Assembly (NCBI GenBank): GCA_905202115.1
Contig: CAJKQZ010000020.1
Location: 1-21,623, forward strand
DNA: 21,623 bases
From: an uncultured Prevotellaceae bacterium
GTDB lineage: Bacteria; Bacteroidota; Bacteroidia; Bacteroidales; Bacteroidaceae
Direction of reading: 5' to 3'
Part shown: one piece after another, positions 17,301 to 21,623 of the stretch
How positions within the stretch are numbered: position 1 is the first letter of the stretch
How the letters are laid out: every line of letters begins with the position of its first letter
The notes under the pieces: generated by a model
Seen by the model: only the letters and a program-made list of their open reading frames with translations
What the model was told of the DNA's origin: nothing
Databases searched by the model: none
Position numbers and translations under genes: made by a program

Positions 17301-19030
17301 CCGTCAGCGATGACGCACAGAACTGGATAGATCTCGGCGAAGATGCCAATCCGGCGGCAGGATTCCCCGTTACGGCCGAAGAGCCCGAGTTTACCTCGAA
17401 AACGGCCATCGCTCCCGGAAGAGGATACAGATACTTCAAACTCACCGTGCTCAAGACAAACACCCAAGACATGGGTCTAAACGGTTATCCCTTCTTCACC
17501 TTCTCCGAGTTCAATCTCTATCCCGTCAAGAGAGTGTTGGAAAGCTCGCCCATCAACGACCCCGAAGTCAAGACAGCTGTCGAAGCAGTTGAGGCGGCTA
17601 TCGCTACAGCTCAGCAGAAAATCAACGCAAACAGCGTAACATCGCAGGATATAACCGACTTCCGCAACGTCTACAACGAACTACTCCTCGTTTATAAAGA
17701 CACCTCTGACCTCTACAACGTCTACACCCAAGCAGCCGAATACTACGTGGGAGTTTCTATCGGTGACGAATACGAACCCTTCACATTCCCCGAAGACAAG
17801 GTGATTGCATTCGAAGACGCGTTCTTCGCAGTTGAAGACGCACGCCCGTTCACCGAAATTTCCCAGCGCCAGGTTGCAGCGCTCGACAGCGCACTCACGA
17901 AAGCGTTCAACGAGCTCAAAGCTTCAATGCACAACATTGATACCGACAAATGGTACAACATTCTCAGCGCTGACGAAACATCGACAGCACCCGACGGCTC
18001 GCCCATAAGCGGACAGTGCGCTTACATCGGAGGCCTTTCTTCCGTTGACGGAACAGGACTTACCGGAGCTACACTCGAAGATCTCGGAACTAGGGCTACA
18101 TGGAAGTTCATACCTACCGAAACTGCCGGACAATACTATATTGCAAACTGCTGGAGCGGCTGGAGAATGGACAGCGGAAACCTATTCGAACTCGTGCCGA
18201 TAGGCGACGGACAGGTAGCGCTCAAGCGTGTTTACGACAATGGATACTACTACGTAAATCAAGGCGTGCTTCCGGGAGTGCCCATCCTCAACAACGTCAG
18301 CCTCACGGTTAACGGCCCCGCAGCATGGACTATCGAAGAAGCTCCCGAGGTGCTGCTCGACAAGTACACCTGCTACCAGGGTGAAATCACCAGCGCAGTG
18401 CTGCCATACGAATCCTACAGGCCTTACGTAAGAGAAGACTTCACCACGCTCAGCGCATACAAAGTGAGCGGATACCAGACCTCGGCAGACGGCAAGGAGG
18501 TCACCGCTATCAACCTCACCGAGTATGCTGACGATGAAAACATTCCCGCCGCTACGCCATTCATATTCACTGTGCCCTACCCCGAAGACGTATTCGACGC
18601 AAACACGCTCGTGAAAGTAAGCATGGAACCCATCGTTCACAGCGAAGTGACGCAGGAAATGAAACCCGCTAACGGACTTATCGGTACATTCAGCCAACTC
18701 GCACTGGCTGAAGGAATGATACAGTTCGATTCAGGAGACTCCGCATTCGTCAAGAGCGAAGGCTACACAATCGTAGAGCGCTGCGTTTACCTCGACGTAA
18801 ACAAGATCGTAAACGACCCCGACGCTAAGGGGGACAAGGTGGTTTACGTGGCAGGACGAGCAGGACTCGTAAACGGTATCAAAGACGTAATGCTCGACGC
18901 GAACAAGCCCGTGAACGTCTACACTACCGACGGAGTGCTCATACGCCGCAATGTAATGCCCGCAGAGGCAACCAAAGGACTTGCACGCGGTATCTACATC
19001 GTTGGAAAAGACAAAGTGATGGTTAGATAA
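14360..19030 (+). CDS. Giant secreted modular protein with discoidin-like domains and C-terminal sorting-like tail
   Basis: A 1556-residue protein with a type I signal peptide (MKKLLLMLACAFACWAWPSHLQA). Judged by eye, it contains three discoidin (F5/8 type C)-like segments (about 40-238, 249-391, 896-1057), of which the first and third share ITNASQF/VTDASQF and a LIDNN motif. It also has three helical FIVAR-like segments (about 402-474, 634-711, 1064-1192) and three beta-trefoil/ricin-like segments beginning GKYYYIQSA (477), TGYYVITD (about 713) and DKWYNILS (about 1195). A distinct region covers about 1333-1510. The end, with VYTTDGVLIRR and GLARGIYIVG, resembles short type IX secretion sorting tails of Bacteroidales. 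No catalytic domain is visible, so carbohydrate or host-glycan binding is the likely job. It lies between the hexuronate transporter and uxaC/eda; a role in capturing uronate-containing glycans is inference. It ends at a strong terminator. Confidence 0.75.
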   Translation: MKKLLLMLACAFACWAWPSHLQADTGTTGKKLGASLIWQTLITNASQFSANSTSPADGSSFANLIDNNKETVFHSVWEASMASSATTEDSWLQTLSTISGGINSDPGYHNLQVALNEPVSSFKFEYYGRNSEWHDNPNHIVIYATNNASLAASTISAESEQWTKIIELTPENANFPGDVFVIDQPYESPLIELGDSYKYIRFEIKGTTHQNKVDSRMFAVPDITGITWNVSEFQMYSPIEVESSMFIDNEILFVKDAASLTIGNLASGEAGDLIDSNTTTSITTKAGESMVSHISAFRPYGFSQSVAITWVEGSAYDKITKAGVYVSNDGINWTLQGSYTPEDNGNGVPVSRFIVVDLGTKYKYIRLVPEATESNPEPVGSLALNIAEFNVSPATEILDMPLQALVDSYALGVEDYEYGKDPGFVGDYEVYEELFNAYTNALMALSNGSATEEQQLEMSKRLQQAKARAEARIIVPEAGKYYYIQSANKVFSDNEKVVDWFAPRKGNQPGWHVKQKGIDEAWTIEVQPSGYYAIKNAATGTYINHTEGIDANNSPLIMSNSLETDQELININYTGQFNIRASVATRYYNSQEAGTGETNDGPIASWTDKSLSSEGAWYILEVPAEELTAMLANANHDRLTALANSFVDNYEVGTDPGQYGKDVYEAAITEVAKAKAMLEDSNEYTEEQYAAAYDALKAAIEALENGKNEVETGYYVITDKKWAEISSSGNNTAAWTTVSESDFLQTAPLEIGNPAYIWKVTKLSGGNFTIQNIVDERFVDNTSLMQEGASIAVATSSNVEQTINWYSGRFEISNTAAANFLYHSGRNTTKRENVYIVNNGSHVTWSLHRYTDAEADSIIKAYPQRLLTEELEGLIKEAMNKANNTTEYELDLESPIVTDASQFYCNNMSTEGSYENLIDNNFDTHFISAYNASAITSENAYHYLRVDAGEGNTLPEKFGMHWRTRGSVWNNLYRPVDVIYSVSDDAQNWIDLGEDANPAAGFPVTAEEPEFTSKTAIAPGRGYRYFKLTVLKTNTQDMGLNGYPFFTFSEFNLYPVKRVLESSPINDPEVKTAVEAVEAAIATAQQKINANSVTSQDITDFRNVYNELLLVYKDTSDLYNVYTQAAEYYVGVSIGDEYEPFTFPEDKVIAFEDAFFAVEDARPFTEISQRQVAALDSALTKAFNELKASMHNIDTDKWYNILSADETSTAPDGSPISGQCAYIGGLSSVDGTGLTGATLEDLGTRATWKFIPTETAGQYYIANCWSGWRMDSGNLFELVPIGDGQVALKRVYDNGYYYVNQGVLPGVPILNNVSLTVNGPAAWTIEEAPEVLLDKYTCYQGEITSAVLPYESYRPYVREDFTTLSAYKVSGYQTSADGKEVTAINLTEYADDENIPAATPFIFTVPYPEDVFDANTLVKVSMEPIVHSEVTQEMKPANGLIGTFSQLALAEGMIQFDSGDSAFVKSEGYTIVERCVYLDVNKIVNDPDAKGDKVVYVAGRAGLVNGIKDVMLDANKPVNVYTTDGVLIRRNVMPAEATKGLARGIYIVGKDKVMVR

Positions 19031-19080
19031 TAAAAAATACGCGCCGTTCCGCGCCTGACGGAACGACATTACAAACTCCG

Positions 19081-19121
19081 ATCCCCCTGCCGCCCCAAAG
19101 GCGACAGGGGGATTACTTTTT
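19081..19121 (+). terminator. Rho-independent terminator of the giant secreted-protein gene
   Basis: Bases 19081-19094 pair with 19100-19113 in a 14-position GC-rich stem with one C-A mismatch (19090/19104) and a 5-nt loop CCAAA, followed by five Ts at 19117-19121. It lies 50 bp after the stop codon. Confidence 0.85.
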
Positions 19122-19210
19122 CAGCACACCACAACACCGCAAATAAAGACACGGACAGAAAAAAGGAAAAATACGCACAAAAACGGAACGAACCCTCCCG
19201 CAGCAAATAA

Positions 19211-19274
19211 AAATTATCTCTGAGATAATTTGAAATATGTCAGACATAATTCAAAATATCTCAGACATATTTTT
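19211..19274 (+). repeat. 21-bp dyad array, trimer E
   Basis: Units centred at 19221, 19242 and 19263, exactly 21 bp apart: AAATTATCTC-T-GAGATAATTT (perfect), AAATATGTC-A-GACATAATT, and AAAATATCTC-A-GACATATTT. The half-site order is the same as at 12367. Flanked by As on the left and Ts on the right. It lies between convergent genes, about 90 bp after a good terminator. Confidence 0.9.
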
Positions 19275-19294
19275 CCGCCACTGAAAACCGTAGC

Positions 19295-19328
19295 AAAAAA
19301 CAAGGTCTTTAACTACATTAAAGACCTT
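19295..19328 (-). terminator. Probable terminator of eda-uxaC
   Basis: On the minus strand AAGGTCTTTAA (19328-19318) pairs perfectly with TTAAAGACCTT (19312-19302) around a 5-nt loop, followed after one base by six Ts (19300-19295). It lies 50 bp beyond the uxaC stop and is made from GACCTTAA-family sequence. Confidence 0.7.
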
Positions 19329-19354
19329 AAAAAAGTTTAATGACATTAAAGACC
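19302..19354. repeat. GACCTTAA-family palindromes, second locus
   Basis: AAGGTCTTTAA and TTAAAGACCTT form an 11-bp inverted repeat (19302-19312, 19318-19328). A further segment at 19335-19354 resembles the core of the palindrome at 66-114, with a one-base insertion and a few substitutions. The two places therefore appear to share a dispersed palindromic family. Confidence 0.75.
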
Positions 19355-19377
19355 CTGCAAACAGCTCCGCGGGCAAA

Positions 19378-20781
19378 TCAGAAACCGAAATATCTTTTCG
19401 CGTTGTAGTAGCAGATATCCTCGACCACGCGGCTTATGCGCGGCATTTCATCGGCGGGCAGCTCGCCGTTCTCCACATCACGCCCTATAAGATTGCACAA
19501 CACCCTGCGGAAATACTCGTGGCGCGGATAGCTGAGGAACGAACGCGAGTCGGTGAGCATACCCACGAAGCGGCTCAACAGCCCCTGGAGCGAAAGCGTG
19601 TTGATTTGTTTTTCTATTCCGTCTTTCTGGTCGGCAAACCACCAGCCCGAGCCCCACTGCATTTTACCAGGCACGCTGCCGTCCTGGAAGTTTCCTATCA
19701 TTGTGGCCACCATATCGTTTGCGGCGGGATTAAGATTGTATACAATGGTTTTTGCGAGCCGTCCTTCGCTGTCGAGGCGATCGAAAAAGCGCGCCATAGG
19801 CAGCGCCGTAACGAATTCGCCTATCGAGTCGAAACCTCCGTCGGGCCCTATGCGGGCAAACATGCGCGAATTGTTGTTACGTATGGGCCCGTAGTGGAAC
19901 TGCTGCGTCCAACCGGCCTCGGCGTCCATAACGGCGAACTCATAAAGCATGGCCGAACGGAATTTGGCCGTTTCTTCTTCGTCCGGAGCGACACCGTTCA
20001 TGGCACGGTCGAAAATGCGAGCCACCTCGCTGTCAGTATAAGGGTCGGCATAGAAGCGGTCTATACCGTGGTCGGAAAGTTTGCAGCCATGCGCAGCAAA
20101 AAATTCGTGACGCTTGCGCAGGACTTCGAGCAAATCGGAATAGGAACGGATTTCCATACCAGCCGCAGCCGAAAGCCGTTCGACGTATGCCTTGTAATCG
20201 GCGGGATTCTCCACCGCCATAGCCTTGTCGGGCCGCCAGGCGGGAAGCATCTTTATCTCGAATCCGCCGTTGCGCGTCTGTTCGTGATATTCGAGCGTAT
20301 CGGCCGGGTCGTCGGTAGTGCAGACGGTCTCGACATTGTATCGGCGCATAAGTCCACGCGCCGAAAATTCCGGCTGAGCGAGCTTTTCATTGCAAATGTC
20401 GTATATTTTCCTCGCCGTGTCGGGATTAAGCAAATCGTTCACGCCGAAAGCCGTGCGCAGTTCGAGATGCGTCCAATGGTAAAGCGGATTGCGGAATGCG
20501 CAAGATACGGTTTCCGCCCATTTGGCGAATTTTTCCCAATCGTCGGCCCCACCTGTGATGTAGCGTTCGTCTATTCCGTTTGCACGCATGGCTCTCCACT
20601 TGTAATGGTCGCCTCCGAGCCAAAGCTCTGTTATGGAGCGGAAACGGTGGTCTTCGGCCACTTCGCGCGGATTAAGATGACAATGATAGTCGATTATCGG
20701 AAGCCGCTCCGCATGGCTGTGATACAATTCCCGCGCAACGTCGGTTTGCAGCAGGAAATCCTTGTCCATAAACTGTTTCAT
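19378..20781 (-). CDS. uxaC: Glucuronate isomerase
   Basis: UxaC converts D-glucuronate to D-fructuronate and D-galacturonate to D-tagaturonate, the entry step of hexuronate catabolism in the cytosol. The 467-residue product agrees with the usual length of about 470. It has the amidohydrolase-like metal motif D31-Y-H33-C-H35 and the family's conserved segments ELWLGGDHYKWRAMR, NPLYHWTHLEL and CTTDDPADTLEYH near the middle. The C-terminal segment with LTDSRSFLSYPRHEYFRR is also typical. The ATG at 20781 is chosen because it overlaps the eda stop as ATGA and gives MKQFMDKDFLL, a normal N-terminus; an upstream in-frame ATG at 20883 would extend deep into eda. The 4-nt overlap implies translational coupling to eda. 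Confidence 0.96.
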   Translation of the reverse strand: MKQFMDKDFLLQTDVARELYHSHAERLPIIDYHCHLNPREVAEDHRFRSITELWLGGDHYKWRAMRANGIDERYITGGADDWEKFAKWAETVSCAFRNPLYHWTHLELRTAFGVNDLLNPDTARKIYDICNEKLAQPEFSARGLMRRYNVETVCTTDDPADTLEYHEQTRNGGFEIKMLPAWRPDKAMAVENPADYKAYVERLSAAAGMEIRSYSDLLEVLRKRHEFFAAHGCKLSDHGIDRFYADPYTDSEVARIFDRAMNGVAPDEEETAKFRSAMLYEFAVMDAEAGWTQQFHYGPIRNNNSRMFARIGPDGGFDSIGEFVTALPMARFFDRLDSEGRLAKTIVYNLNPAANDMVATMIGNFQDGSVPGKMQWGSGWWFADQKDGIEKQINTLSLQGLLSRFVGMLTDSRSFLSYPRHEYFRRVLCNLIGRDVENGELPADEMPRISRVVEDICYYNAKRYFGF

Positions 20782-21434
20782 GACAGATAACTTAACGCCT
20801 CCTTGCATTTCTCGGTTATATAGTTCCAGTCGCCGGCCTCGACGCGCTCTTTTGGAAAGAGCTTCGAGCCCATGCCCACACAATAGGCTCCCGATTTTTT
20901 CCAGGCCCTGAGATTTTCTTCGGTAGGCTCCACTCCGCCTGTAACCATGATTTTAGTCCACGGCATAGGCGCGAGCAACCCTTTCACGAACTTAGGCCCG
21001 AGCACATCGCCGGGAAATATTTTCACCACGTCGCAGCCCGCCTCGAGCGCAAAGCCCGCCTCGCTCACGCTGCCGCAACCGGGAACGTAGGGCACGTTGC
21101 GGCGGTTGCAAACTTTTGATATGTCGGGGTTAAACAGCGGCCCAACGATGAAGTCAGCACCCTCTTGAATGTAGAGCGCGGCGGTAGGAGCGTCGACAAC
21201 CGAACCTGCACCTATCGCCATGTCGGGACATTCGGCAGCAGCATACTTTTTTATACGGGTGAACGTTTCGTGGGCGAAATCGCCGCGGTTAGTAAACTCG
21301 AAAGCCCTCACGCCTCCGTCGTAGCACGCCTTGACAACCTGAACGGCCGTTTCGGCGCAGGCGTGGTAGAACACGGGCACCATGCCTGTGCTGCCCATTT
21401 TCTGTAATACCTGAATTTTATCGAATCTTGCCAT
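20778..21434 (-). CDS. eda: KDPG/KHG aldolase
   Basis: Eda cleaves 2-keto-3-deoxy-6-phosphogluconate to pyruvate and glyceraldehyde-3-phosphate, the last step of hexuronate breakdown. The 218-residue TIM-barrel protein has the catalytic glutamate at E46 (FEFTNRG), a phosphate-binding GAGSV (75-79) and the Schiff-base lysine K138 in VVKIFPGD. Length is normal (about 210-220). It overlaps uxaC by four bases, so the two form an operon. kdgK is often the neighbour in this group but is not seen here. Upstream (21487-21494) the minus strand reads TATCTCTG, one mismatch from a -7 box, but no -33 element lies at the right distance, so the promoter is uncertain. KDPGal aldolase activity is a possible alternative. 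Confidence 0.92.
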   Translation of the reverse strand: MARFDKIQVLQKMGSTGMVPVFYHACAETAVQVVKACYDGGVRAFEFTNRGDFAHETFTRIKKYAAAECPDMAIGAGSVVDAPTAALYIQEGADFIVGPLFNPDISKVCNRRNVPYVPGCGSVSEAGFALEAGCDVVKIFPGDVLGPKFVKGLLAPMPWTKIMVTGGVEPTEENLRAWKKSGAYCVGMGSKLFPKERVEAGDWNYITEKCKEALSYLS

Positions 21435-21569
21435 GTTTCTTGGTTTTATATCCTCTGCCGTAAAATTCCTGTCGGAAAGAGCGGAGCAGAGATACTTTTC
21501 TTTAAATATATTTAACGTTTCAAATCACCTCTCCTCGCACGCCGCAAAGCCCTTTGCTCATGCGGGGAA

Positions 21570-21610
21570 AAATATGTCTGACATATTTTAAAATACATCG
21601 GACATATTTT
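21570..21610. repeat. 21-bp dyad array, dimer F (degenerate)
   Basis: Unit 1 is AAATATGTC-T-GACATATTT, a perfect palindrome centred at 21579. Unit 2, centred at 21600, keeps the right half GACATATTT but its left half, AAAATACATC, is altered and its centre base is G. Spacing is still 21 bp. It lies 136 bp upstream of eda; the rest of 21435-21623 shows no gene. Confidence 0.8.
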
Positions 21611-21623
21611 TCCGCACATCGTT

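Larger units (their letters stand above)
19031..19377. other. Intergenic region between the convergent giant gene and uxaC
   Basis: 347 bp with no gene. It holds a small hairpin CGTTCCG/CGGAACG (19045-19051 with 19059-19065), the terminator of the giant gene (19081-19121), the trimer dyad array (19211-19274), and GACCTTAA-family palindromes that include a minus-strand terminator (19295-19328). Confidence 0.85.

Noticed and set aside
19519..20790. 423-codon open frame antisense to uxaC
   Set aside because: It is a shadow of uxaC, which is full-length with intact motifs; no family features are seen in the antisense product.
20782..20883. Upstream start for uxaC at 20883
   Set aside because: It would overlap eda by over 100 bases; the ATG at 20781 gives the standard N-terminus and an ATGA junction.

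Overview
The window looks like chromosomal DNA of a Bacteroidales bacterium; a Muribaculaceae-like gut lineage is my best guess, but the family is inference. Reasons: promoter boxes of the Bacteroidetes type (TAnnTTTG, one with TTTG 19 bp upstream), few Shine-Dalgarno sequences, a surface lipoprotein with an acidic S-D-D export signal after the lipid cysteine, a very large secreted protein with a type-IX-like C-terminal tail, and the parE-coaD pairing. No mobile-element gene, rRNA, tRNA or CRISPR array is visible.

Layout. (1) 1-482: repeats, a probable promoter with a dyad at the start site, and a long leader. (2) 483-5497 (+): sbcD and sbcC, the two-gene operon for the SbcCD hairpin/double-strand-end nuclease. 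(3) 5842-7881 (-): a surface lipoprotein with two fasciclin (FAS1) domains, ending at a strong terminator. (4) 8463-12180 (-): a GNAT-like acyltransferase, parE and coaD, probably one transcription unit. (5) 12617-14062 (+): an MFS sugar-acid transporter of the hexuronate type with its own recognisable promoter. (6) 14360-19030 (+): a 1556-residue secreted modular protein (three discoidin-like, three helical and three beta-trefoil-like segments plus a C-terminal tail). (7) 19378-21434 (-): eda and uxaC, overlapping by ATGA, for hexuronate breakdown. The transporter, UxaC and Eda fit one pathway: uptake of glucuronate/galacturonate, isomerisation, and final cleavage of KDPG to pyruvate and glyceraldehyde-3-phosphate. 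The intermediate steps (UxuA/UxuB/KdgK) are not in the window.

The most unusual content is between genes. Five intergenic places carry an AT-rich array of palindromes built from two half-sites (AAATATGTC and AAATTATCTC/AAATATCTC) around a single central base. In all five the palindrome centres are exactly 21 bp apart. The three trimers (5590-5651, 12367-12430, 19211-19274) are the same element, one of them inverted; two dimers lie at 8327-8366 and 21570-21610. A second palindrome family built on TTAAAGACCTTAA occurs at 66-114 and 19302-19354. A 57-bp element is duplicated at 1-57 and 8375-8431. I regard the 21-bp dyad arrays as the main lead.
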